In this document: piece by piece, positions 6,430 through 11,556 of the stretch
Layout of the letters: each line of letters starts with the position of its first letter
Position numbering within the stretch: the stretch's first letter is position 1
Origin: Sutterella sp.
GTDB taxonomy: Bacteria; Pseudomonadota; Gammaproteobacteria; Burkholderiales; Burkholderiaceae_F
Assembly: GCA_020025965.1 (NCBI GenBank)
Contig: JAHHRG010000058.1
Coordinates: 1-11,556, forward strand
Length of the DNA: 11,556 nucleotides
Direction: 5' to 3'
Translations under genes and position numbers: made by a program
Notes under the pieces: model-generated
What the model saw: the letters and a program-made list of their open reading frames with translations, nothing else
Told to the model about the DNA's origin: nothing
Databases searched by the model: none

Positions 6430-7182
6430 TTAGGCAGCGGGCTGTTCTTCAGCAGCGACTTCGACGAATTCTTCGTCGGCAGCGGCTTCAACAACTTCCG
6501 TCTGGCTGTCGGCACGGCCGGCGAGGATGGCGTCGGCGATACCAGCGGCGTAGATGGCGACAGCCTTGGAGGAGTCGTCATTACCCGGGATGACGTAGTC
6601 AACGCCTTCCGGAGAGAAGTTCGTATCGACAACGGCGATAACCGGGATACCGAGCTTGTTAGCTTCCTGGATGGCGATCTTGTGGTAGCCAACGTCAACG
6701 ACGAAGAGAGCGTCGGGAAGACCCGTCATGTCCTTGATACCGCCGATGGACTTGTTGAGCTTTTCAACGTTACGGGAGAAGTCAAGAGCTTCCTTCTTCG
6801 TGAGCTGAGCAGCCGTGCCGTCTTCAAGCTTGGCTTCCATGTCCTTCAAACGCTTGATCGTGCCGCGCACCGTCTTGAAGTTGGTGAGCGTACCGCCGAG
6901 CCAGCGCTGGTCGATCCAGCAGGAGCCGCAACGCTGAGCTTCGGCAGCGATGATTTCGCGGCCGCCGCGCTTGGCGTCAACGAAGAGGATCTTGCCGCCC
7001 TGAGCGGAAAGCTGACGGGCAAACTTGCAGGCTTCTTCGAACTTGACGACAGTCTTTTCGAGGTTGATGATGTGAATCTTGTTGCGGGCGCCGAAGATGT
7101 ACTGGGCCATCTTGGGGTTCCAGAAACGGGTCTGGTGACCGAAGTGGACACCGGCTTCAAGCATTTCACGCATGCTAACCAT
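6430..7182 (-). CDS. rpsB: 30S ribosomal protein S2
   Basis: Small-subunit protein S2, which binds late in 30S assembly near the mRNA exit site and helps hold S1. The 250 residues include the family opening MLEAGVHFGHQTRFWNPKM (7-25), FGARNKIHIINLEKT (30-44), DQRWLGGTLTNF (91-102) and the second signature VIAVVDTNFSPEGVDYVIPG (181-200). The tail is acidic and alanine-rich. The frame is open 14 codons further (to 7224). ATG 7182 is chosen because GGAG lies ten bases upstream and it matches the known N-terminus; the ATG at 7173 is too far from that site. The segment RCGSCW (84-89) has a Cys-x2-Cys pair I do not recall from other S2 proteins. The gene is divergent from map. Confidence 0.98.
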   Translation of the reverse strand: MVSMREMLEAGVHFGHQTRFWNPKMAQYIFGARNKIHIINLEKTVVKFEEACKFARQLSAQGGKILFVDAKRGGREIIAAEAQRCGSCWIDQRWLGGTLTNFKTVRGTIKRLKDMEAKLEDGTAAQLTKKEALDFSRNVEKLNKSIGGIKDMTGLPDALFVVDVGYHKIAIQEANKLGIPVIAVVDTNFSPEGVDYVIPGNDDSSKAVAIYAAGIADAILAGRADSQTEVVEAAADEEFVEVAAEEQPAA

Positions 7183-7350
7183 GATATTTTTTCTCCAAGG
7201 TTTAGAGTCTGACACGTGCTGCAAGTTGAGTACCCGTCGGGTACAGCACCTCGGGGCAGCGCGTGCGCTATTTTTCTCGGGTTCCCCGACGGGGATGACC
7301 GAAAAAGTGTTGATTAATAAAAAATGTTTCCTAACGATTAATTAGGAAAG
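7183..7350 (-). promoter_or_regulatory. Structured 5' leader of rpsB, candidate S2 autoregulatory element
   Basis: Transcription from the promoter at 7357-7385 would start near 7350 and give a leader of about 168 nt. Three hairpins can be drawn. First, TTTCCTAA/TTAGGAAA (7327-7349), at the very 5' end, followed by a U-rich run. Second, an imperfect long hairpin at 7271-7306 capped by CCCC-GAC-GGGG. Third, a compact element at 7216-7249 in which GUGCU and GUACCC pair with GGGUAC and AGCAC, with a nine-base bulge on one side. S2 represses its own operon through a structured leader of similar length in gammaproteobacteria. That this leader does the same is inference. Confidence 0.5.
7316..7349 (-). 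terminator. Terminator-like hairpin at the 5' end of the rpsB leader
   Basis: A perfect 8-bp stem TTTCCTAA/TTAGGAAA with a 7-base loop is followed on the minus strand by CATTTTTTATT. The form is that of an intrinsic terminator, but the stem is AT-rich and begins at about the first transcribed base. A 5'-end stabilising hairpin is as likely as an attenuator. Confidence 0.4.
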
Positions 7351-7356
7351 CGCCCG

Positions 7357-7385
7357 ATTATACGTTCATCACCTTCCCCTTGCAA
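7357..7385 (-). promoter_or_regulatory. Strong sigma70-type promoter of rpsB-tsf
   Basis: On the minus strand, TTGCAA (7385-7380), exactly 17 bases, then a perfect TATAAT (7362-7357). The GC-rich stretch CGGGCGC that follows the -10 resembles the discriminator of stringently controlled ribosomal promoters. It is the best promoter in the window. Confidence 0.8.
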
Positions 7386-7425
7386 GGAAATCCCCCGTTT
7401 TTTTCGTACCGCGCGGCTTTCGTCG

Positions 7426-7454
7426 TTTCGCGGGCTTGCGCTTTGGTGTACTAT
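7426..7454 (+). promoter_or_regulatory. Weak candidate promoter of map
   Basis: TTTCGC (7426-7431), 17 bases, TACTAT (7449-7454), about 90 bases before the map start. Three and four of six positions match the consensus hexamers. It is the best pair I can find in the divergent region for the plus strand, but it is not compelling. Confidence 0.25.
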
Positions 7455-7542
7455 GGTCGACATTCATAGAGAGTTAGGCATCGAACGCGAACGTTTGCAA
7501 CCTCCCCTCTGTCCAGCCAATTTCGAATAAGAAGATTTCATC

Positions 7543-8367
7543 ATGTCCATCAATATCAAGACGCCCGAAGAAATCGCCGGTCTTCGCATTGCCGGCCGTC
7601 TCGCGGGCGAATTGCTCGACTATCTCACGCCCTTCGTTAAGCCCGGCGTGACGACGGCGGAACTCGACGAACTTGCTTACGACTACACCGTCAATGTGCA
7701 GAAGTGCATTCCGGCCTGCCTCCACTATCAGCCCGAAGGCATGACACCCTATCCCGCAACGACCTGCATTTCGGTCAACCATGTTGTCTGCCACGGCATT
7801 CCGAGCGAAAAGAAGTTGAAGAAGGGCGACATCGTCAATATCGACGTCACGAGCATCAAGGACGGTTTCCACGGCGACACCTCCCGTATGTTCGTGGTCG
7901 GCAAGCCGACGATCGCCGGTGCCCGTATGGTTGACCTCGCCTTCCAGACGATGTGGGCCGGTATCGAAGCCGTCCGTCCGGGTAACTGCTTCAACGACAT
8001 CGGCATCGCCTGTCAGGCCTTCGCCGACAAAAACGGCGTTTCCGTCGTTCGTGACTACGGCGGTCACGGCATCGGCCGAGGCTTCCACGAAGAACCGTTT
8101 GTGGCTCACCATCCCTCTCATCGTCCGACCCCCGTCTTCGAACCGGGCATGGTCTTTACGATTGAACCGATGGTTAACGCCGGCCGTTACCACACCACCG
8201 TCCTGGGTGACGGTTGGACGGTCGTCACGAAGGACCGTTCCCTCTCGGCTCAGTGGGAACACATGATCCTCGTCACCGAAACGGGCTATGACATTCTGAC
8301 GTGCTCGAAGGGTACGCAGGAACCGCCCGCCTGGGTAAAGGGCTGGAAGAAGCCTTCTTTCGACTGA
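7543..8367 (+). CDS. map: Methionine aminopeptidase, type I
   Basis: Cytoplasmic metalloenzyme that removes the initiator methionine from nascent proteins when the second residue is small. The 274-residue protein has the pita-bread fold motifs with all five metal ligands: Asp101 in NIDVT, Asp112 in GDTSRMF, His175 in YGGHGIGRGFHEEP, Glu208 in TIEPM and Glu239 in SAQWEHM. The substrate-side histidine is in CHGIP (83-87). There is no inserted or zinc-finger N-terminal domain, so it is type Ia. It is slightly longer than E. coli MetAP (264), with a Trp/Lys/Pro-rich tail. The upstream ribosome site is weak (AAGAAG). It is divergent from rpsB, the order also seen in E. coli, and ends at its own terminator. 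Confidence 0.97.
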   Translation: MSINIKTPEEIAGLRIAGRLAGELLDYLTPFVKPGVTTAELDELAYDYTVNVQKCIPACLHYQPEGMTPYPATTCISVNHVVCHGIPSEKKLKKGDIVNIDVTSIKDGFHGDTSRMFVVGKPTIAGARMVDLAFQTMWAGIEAVRPGNCFNDIGIACQAFADKNGVSVVRDYGGHGIGRGFHEEPFVAHHPSHRPTPVFEPGMVFTIEPMVNAGRYHTTVLGDGWTVVTKDRSLSAQWEHMILVTETGYDILTCSKGTQEPPAWVKGWKKPSFD

Positions 8368-8389
8368 TTTTAAAAAGTCGATTCGTTTG

Positions 8390-8424
8390 GCCGCGTTCTC
8401 TTTAAACGGATACGCGGCTTTTTT
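8390..8424 (+). terminator. Intrinsic terminator after map
   Basis: GCCGCGT (8390-8396) pairs with ACGCGGC (8412-8418) around a 15-base loop, followed by TTTTTT (8419-8424). It begins 22 bases after the map stop and separates map from the polyketide-type cluster. Confidence 0.87.
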
Positions 8425-8452
8425 GTACCTATTTTTTTATTGCTTTTTCGCG

Positions 8453-8479
8453 TTTCTTCGAACGTGCAATTGCTAAAAT
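8453..8479 (+). promoter_or_regulatory. Candidate extended -10 promoter of the aryl-polyene-type cluster
   Basis: TGC-TAAAAT (8471-8479) is an extended -10 element; a poor -35 (TTTCTT at 8453-8458, 15-base spacing) precedes it. It lies in AT-rich DNA between the map terminator and the first cluster gene, where a promoter is needed. Confidence 0.4.
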
Positions 8480-8520
8480 AGACGTTTAACTTCTTTTTTG
8501 TTCGATCGGAGGCTTTTATC

Positions 8521-9321
8521 GTGAAGAACTGCGCACAAATTACTGCCGCGTCCTTCTGGGCGCCCGTTCTTCAGACACCCGATGCCTGGTTTCATTGGGC
8601 AAAGACGGGGTATTTGCCTGCAACCGACAACGAGAAGAAAGCCGACGCAAAATCGATTCCGCCGATGCTCCGTCGACGACTCTCGCCTTTGGGCCGAGCC
8701 GTCGCAGAAAGTTCGGGAGCCTTTGCAGACGCATTGAAGGATCCCGACACCGCCGTCGTTTTCGCCTCCCGCTGGGGCGATGTGCAGAATGCCGTCGACG
8801 AACTCAAGTCACTCGTCGAAACGGGCGTTTTGTCGCCTACGCTCTTTGCCACCTCGGTTCACAACGGCATTGCTGCCATTTTGTCGATTGCTCACAAACA
8901 CAAAGGCTTTGAAACCGCGGTCGCGGCCGGTCCTTTTTCTTTGGAAGCGGGGTTCATGAGTGCCGTGGGCCTTTTAACCGAATATCCGCGCGTCGTGCTT
9001 GTTTCTTACGATGCTCGTTCGCCCGAGGACTTTCAGGAACCCGATTCCTTTACGCATGCCGAAGCTTTCCTTCTGGAAGCACAGGTCGAATGCGAAGATC
9101 GCGACAAATTCCTCACAGCTTGGTCCCGCGGTCCTTTCCTCGCGCTGATGTCCCAACCGACTCAGTCGGCACCAGACAAACACCTCGAGACGCTCTCGGG
9201 GATGGCCGACCTTGACGTCATTCGCTGGCTTCTGGCCGACAAGTCGCCTTTCCTTACTCGCAGCGATCGCCATGCCGACTGGATTTGGGCTAAAAACTCC
9301 ACGCTCACGGTTCTCGAATGA
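8521..9321 (+). CDS. Ketosynthase-like protein (Ketoacyl-synt_2 type), likely chain-length factor of an aryl-polyene cluster
   Basis: A 266-residue protein resembling the short beta-ketoacyl-synthase-like proteins of aryl-polyene (APE) clusters (PF13723 type; ApeC-like). Visible family features are IPPMLRRRLSPLGRA (47-60), FASRWGD (81-87) and SVHNGIAAILSIAHK (112-126) followed by TAVAAGPFSLEAGF (132-145). Where a catalytic ketosynthase has its T-A-C-x-S nucleophile elbow, this protein appears to read AAGPFS with no cysteine. It is also much shorter than a full KS (about 400), so it is probably a non-catalytic partner. In characterised APE systems such a partner pairs with a catalytic KS to set chain length. 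The start is a GTG, supported by GGAGG eight bases upstream. Its stop overlaps the next gene's start by four bases. It is the first gene of the plus-strand cluster. Family fairly sure; partner role inferred. Confidence 0.82.
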   Translation: MKNCAQITAASFWAPVLQTPDAWFHWAKTGYLPATDNEKKADAKSIPPMLRRRLSPLGRAVAESSGAFADALKDPDTAVVFASRWGDVQNAVDELKSLVETGVLSPTLFATSVHNGIAAILSIAHKHKGFETAVAAGPFSLEAGFMSAVGLLTEYPRVVLVSYDARSPEDFQEPDSFTHAEAFLLEAQVECEDRDKFLTAWSRGPFLALMSQPTQSAPDKHLETLSGMADLDVIRWLLADKSPFLTRSDRHADWIWAKNSTLTVLE

Positions 9322-10112
9322 CGACCACGAACGCTGACTGGACTCCCCTTCGACTCATTCTCGCTCCCCTGAGACTCTTGCTCTCGGCGGGAGGTTTTCT
9401 TGTTTTCGGTGCGGGCTGTCTCGTTTTCCGCTTTCCGATTGCGCCGTGGCTTAACCGCGATACGGACGTCATGAAACGTCATCGACGCGCACGCAAGATC
9501 GTCCGGCGATGGTTTTCGCTTTTTATCGGCATGTGCAAGGCACTGCATTTGCTCCGAGTCAACGTGAAGAATCCGGAACGACTCGCACGCCCCGGGCTTT
9601 TGATTGTGGCGAATCATCCGTCGCTTCTTGACGTGGTGTGTTTGCTCTCGCTGATTCCCAACGGCACCACGATCGTCAAAGAAGCACTCACAAAAAACTT
9701 CTTCACGGCCGCCCCGATCGCTGCGGCGGGTTACGTCAATAACGGTGCGGGTCCCGAAATTCTGGAACCGATTTTGGCTGACTTCGAGGACGGCGCTTCT
9801 TTTGTGATTTTTCCCGAAGGGACGCGTACGCCCTCCGATTTACCCGAAGGAGAAATGCCCAAAATGCACCGCGGTGCAGCGGCGCTCGCTTTTGAAGCCC
9901 GCCGACCGCTGACGCCCGTTCGTATTACGGCCTCGCCGCGTTGGCTCACGAAAGATCGCAGCTGGCTCAAAATTCCGCCGGTTGCCATGACGCTCACCTT
10001 TGAAGTCCTTGACGACATTCCTTTGGGCGAGTTGCAAGCCGTTTATAATGAAAGGCCTGCTATTGCCTGCAGAAAACTTATCAAAACCCTCCAAACGAAA
10101 CTCTTTCACTAA
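9318..10112 (+). CDS. PlsC-family (lysophospholipid) acyltransferase of the aryl-polyene-type cluster
   Basis: A 264-residue 1-acylglycerol-3-phosphate O-acyltransferase-like protein. A hydrophobic N-terminal helix (about 19-38) anchors it to the inner membrane. The catalytic HX4D box is NHPSLLD (99-105: His100, Asp105), and the substrate-binding FPEGTR block lies at 165-170, with TPVRI near 199-203. Both blocks are intact. In APE clusters an acyltransferase of this type (ApeD-like) lies between the ketosynthase-like gene and the ACPs. It is thought to help join the polyene to its lipid anchor; its exact acceptor is not known from sequence. The start ATG overlaps the preceding stop (ATGA), indicating translational coupling. 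A housekeeping PlsC role cannot be excluded by motif alone, but the context argues for the cluster. Confidence 0.88.
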   Translation: MTTTNADWTPLRLILAPLRLLLSAGGFLVFGAGCLVFRFPIAPWLNRDTDVMKRHRRARKIVRRWFSLFIGMCKALHLLRVNVKNPERLARPGLLIVANHPSLLDVVCLLSLIPNGTTIVKEALTKNFFTAAPIAAAGYVNNGAGPEILEPILADFEDGASFVIFPEGTRTPSDLPEGEMPKMHRGAAALAFEARRPLTPVRITASPRWLTKDRSWLKIPPVAMTLTFEVLDDIPLGELQAVYNERPAIACRKLIKTLQTKLFH

Positions 10113-10132
10113 ACACTAAAAAGAATATAAAG

Positions 10133-10396
10133 ATGGATCAGACGCTCGTTCACGATATTAAGTCGCTCATCATCACGTCCCTTAATCTTGAAGACATCGC
10201 TCCGGAAGACATCGACACCGATGCGCCGCTCTTTGGCGAAGGTCTCGGTCTCGACAGCATCGATGCTCTCGAATTGGGTCTCGGCCTCAAAAAGCGCTAC
10301 GGCGTTCAGCTGTCCGCCGAAAGCGAAGAATCCCGTGCCGTTTTCAAGAGCGTTGCAACCATTGCCGCTTTTGTTGAAGCCAATCGTACCCGCTGA
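10133..10396 (+). CDS. Acyl carrier protein (first of two)
   Basis: An 87-residue ACP. The phosphopantetheine site is Ser42 within GLGLDSIDALELG, the classic D-S-(I/L) motif at the start of helix II. The rest has the acidic, helical make-up of ACPs (LEDIAPEDIDTDAPLFGEG before the site). In APE biosynthesis such an ACP (ApeE-like by position) carries the aromatic starter and the growing polyene. The ribosome-binding site is weak: only AAAG directly upstream, although the acyltransferase ends 20 bases before, so coupling may help. Which of the two ACPs corresponds to ApeE or ApeF is not decidable here. Confidence 0.92.
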   Translation: MDQTLVHDIKSLIITSLNLEDIAPEDIDTDAPLFGEGLGLDSIDALELGLGLKKRYGVQLSAESEESRAVFKSVATIAAFVEANRTR

Positions 10397-10428
10397 TCCC
10401 ATTCAAGAAAAGAAGATAGAGATTTCCC

Positions 10429-10707
10429 ATGACCGACATGACTCCCGCCGAACAGAAAATCTTTGAAACCATCAAGTCGATTCTTGTCAAGGATTTCGAA
10501 ATCGAAGAATCCACCATCCGTCCCGAAGGCCGTCTTTACGAAGACTACGACATCGATTCGATCGATGCCGTCGACATGATCGTTCAGCTGAAGCCCTACC
10601 TGGGCAAGCGCCGTCTGGCTCCGGAAGCTTTTAAGCAGGTCCGCACCCTGGGTGACGTTGTCAAGGTCATTTCCGACCTTCTCGCCCAGCCCGAACCGGC
10701 CGAATAA
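10429..10707 (+). CDS. Acyl carrier protein (second of two)
   Basis: A 92-residue ACP with Ser44 in YDIDSIDAVDM as the phosphopantetheine attachment site. It differs from the first ACP: helix III is preceded by the basic stretch LGKRRLAPEAFKQVRT, and the C-terminus is Pro/Glu-rich. The proteins are paralogues rather than a recent duplication. APE clusters typically have two ACPs in tandem, the second (ApeF-like by position) of less clear role. The ATG at 10429 is used; a second in-frame ATG at 10438 is possible, and neither has a strong ribosome site. It lies 32 bases after the first ACP and 33 before the membrane protein, consistent with one operon. Confidence 0.92.
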   Translation: MTDMTPAEQKIFETIKSILVKDFEIEESTIRPEGRLYEDYDIDSIDAVDMIVQLKPYLGKRRLAPEAFKQVRTLGDVVKVISDLLAQPEPAE

Positions 10708-10740
10708 TCGGTTCCCGTTCACTCATTCGGACGGTTTTCC

Positions 10741-11313
10741 ATGCGAATTCTCCTCAACCTTTTGGGCGGGGCGCTGATCATCAGCTATCCCTTCGTCGCC
10801 TGGTGGGGACTTTCACACTGGGGAACCGGCCCCGTCGCCGCCTTTTTGGCGGCGATTGTCGTTTTCAGAGCGATCATTGTCCGTGATCGGATGAGCATGA
10901 CCGTGGCGATTTCCGCAGCCCTTCTGGCTCTCTGGGGTTGGCAAGCCGATAGCGAGACCGCCCTCGAACTCTATCCCGTTCTCGTTAATCTGACGGGGCT
11001 CGCCCTCTTTGCGTCGAGCCTTCGAGCGGGCATGCCCATGGCCGAACGATTTGCTCGCATCGCGCATCCCGATCTGCCCGAAGACGGCGTTCGCTGGTGC
11101 CGTCAGGTTACCAAGGCCTGGTGTCTATTTTTCATCGCGAACGGCTCAATTGCCTTTTTGACCGTACTCGTCGGAAACCGCGACTTGTGGACGCTCTACA
11201 ACGGCTTTATCGCTTACCTTCTGATCGGATTGATGGCACTTGGCGAGTACTTGTTGCGCATCCGTCATCAGCGCCGACTTGCTCGTCATTCGAACGAGCA
11301 ACGCCCCGACTAA
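10741..11313 (+). CDS. COG4648-type multi-pass membrane protein of the aryl-polyene-type cluster
   Basis: A 190-residue integral membrane protein of unknown biochemical function, of the kind annotated as COG4648 and found in APE clusters (ApeG-like by position). Hydrophobic segments lie at about 5-24, 31-48, 52-67, 77-94, 126-145 and 152-172, suggesting six membrane helices. A conserved-looking cytoplasmic or periplasmic loop at 95-125 contains RAGMPMAERFARIAHPDLPE, then a Trp-Cys pair and a basic stretch. The C-terminus is strongly basic (RIRHQRRLARHSNEQR), which by the positive-inside rule would be cytoplasmic. It sits between the ACP pair and the AMP-ligase, exactly where APE clusters carry it. 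Role in transfer or membrane recruitment is speculation. Confidence 0.8.
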   Translation: MRILLNLLGGALIISYPFVAWWGLSHWGTGPVAAFLAAIVVFRAIIVRDRMSMTVAISAALLALWGWQADSETALELYPVLVNLTGLALFASSLRAGMPMAERFARIAHPDLPEDGVRWCRQVTKAWCLFFIANGSIAFLTVLVGNRDLWTLYNGFIAYLLIGLMALGEYLLRIRHQRRLARHSNEQRPD

Positions 11314-11335
11314 TTTCCTCGCGAGGACTTCTCCC

Positions 11336-11556
11336 ATGTTCAACTGCCGACTCAGTTCGCGTCTAACACGAGACTTTCTCCCGCTTAACCTCCCCGTAGC
11401 TGTCAAGACCGACCGTACGGGCGCAGAGGCGATCGTCACTAACGAAGCTTTCCTTTCGCGCTCCGCCGCCTGGGCTGCGGGCTTCAAGAAAGCGAAAGCC
11501 GCCGGTTCTTCACGCGCCGCGCTCTTCTTTGAAGACACGGTCGACTTCGCCGCCGC
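11336..11556 (+). CDS. AMP-forming acyl ligase of the aryl-polyene-type cluster, N-terminal part (runs off right edge)
   Basis: The first 73 codons of a protein likely to be the ANL-superfamily adenylating ligase of the cluster (ApeH-like by position). In APE biosynthesis this ligase activates a hydroxybenzoate-type starter with ATP and loads it on an ACP. The visible part opens MFNCRLSSRLTRDFLPL and later has the pattern SRSAAWAAGFKKAKAAGSSR followed by AALFFEDTVDFAA. This resembles the N-terminal region of APE ligases, where a small helix and a 'R-V-A-L-F-x-x-D' strand precede the adenylation core. No catalytic motif is within the window, so the call leans on context. The start ATG has GAGG about nine bases upstream and follows the membrane protein by 22 bases. 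Confidence 0.65.
   Translation, partial: MFNCRLSSRLTRDFLPLNLPVAVKTDRTGAEAIVTNEAFLSRSAAWAAGFKKAKAAGSSRAALFFEDTVDFAA

Noticed and set aside
5285..7212. Two long plus-strand open frames (5285-6289 and 6298-7212) antisense to tsf and rpsB
   Set aside because: They are shadows of strongly codon-biased minus-strand genes whose products are unmistakable EF-Ts and S2. They have no family features and no ribosome sites.
7474..8262. Minus-strand open frame of 262 codons antisense to map
   Set aside because: map on the plus strand has all five metal ligands and normal length; the antisense frame is a codon-bias shadow.
9162..9617. Minus-strand open frame across the junction of the ketosynthase-like and acyltransferase genes
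   Set aside because: It is antisense to two plus-strand genes with intact motifs and overlapping stop/start codons, and shows no domain.
11146..11538. Minus-strand open frame of 130 codons at the right edge
   Set aside because: It is antisense to the membrane protein and the AMP ligase start, both supported by plus-strand ribosome sites and cluster context.

Overview
The window looks like a chromosomal segment of a gut-type betaproteobacterium in the Burkholderiales, most plausibly Sutterellaceae (Sutterella/Parasutterella-like). This rests on the S2, EF-Ts and UMP kinase sequences, which read as betaproteobacterial, on the divergent map | rpsB-tsf-pyrH-frr-uppS-cdsA order, and on a DcuB-type anaerobic C4-dicarboxylate transporter next door. 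Taxonomy is judged by eye, not by a search.

Positions 1-1128 (minus strand): the first 87 codons of dcuB run off the left edge. Upstream of it lies about 400 bases of non-coding DNA with one clear inverted repeat. Next is a decayed, frameshifted N-terminal remnant of an HlyD/YbhG-type membrane fusion protein (about 664-999).

Positions 1129-7182 (minus strand): a YigZ/IMPACT-family gene, then the conserved translation and envelope-precursor cluster, transcribed right to left as rpsB, tsf, pyrH, frr, uppS, cdsA. It supplies ribosomal protein S2, elongation factor Ts, UMP kinase, ribosome recycling factor, undecaprenyl diphosphate synthase and CDP-diglyceride synthase. The cluster is not one simple operon. 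Intrinsic terminators follow rpsB, tsf, frr and cdsA, and sigma70-like promoters precede rpsB, pyrH and uppS. A strong hairpin without a U-tract sits between pyrH and frr. The usual dxr-rseP-bamA continuation is missing: cdsA ends at a terminator and yigZ follows.

Positions 7183-7542: a divergent intergenic region holding a very good rpsB promoter, a structured rpsB leader of about 168 nt (three hairpins, candidate S2 autoregulatory element) and the poorly defined map promoter.

Positions 7543-8424 (plus strand): map (type I methionine aminopeptidase) with its own terminator.

Positions 8453-11556 (plus strand): the start of an aryl-polyene (APE)-type type II polyketide cluster. In order it holds a ketosynthase-like/chain-length-factor protein, a PlsC-family acyltransferase (4-base overlap), two acyl carrier proteins, a COG4648-type membrane protein and the N-terminus of an AMP-forming acyl ligase that runs off the right edge. 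Expected function, by analogy with characterised APE systems, is activation of an aromatic acid starter by the ligase, loading on an ACP, elongation by a KS/CLF pair, and attachment of the polyene to an outer-membrane lipid. The catalytic ketosynthases, ketoreductase, dehydratases and export genes would lie to the right of this window. No tRNA, rRNA, CRISPR array or insertion sequence was seen.
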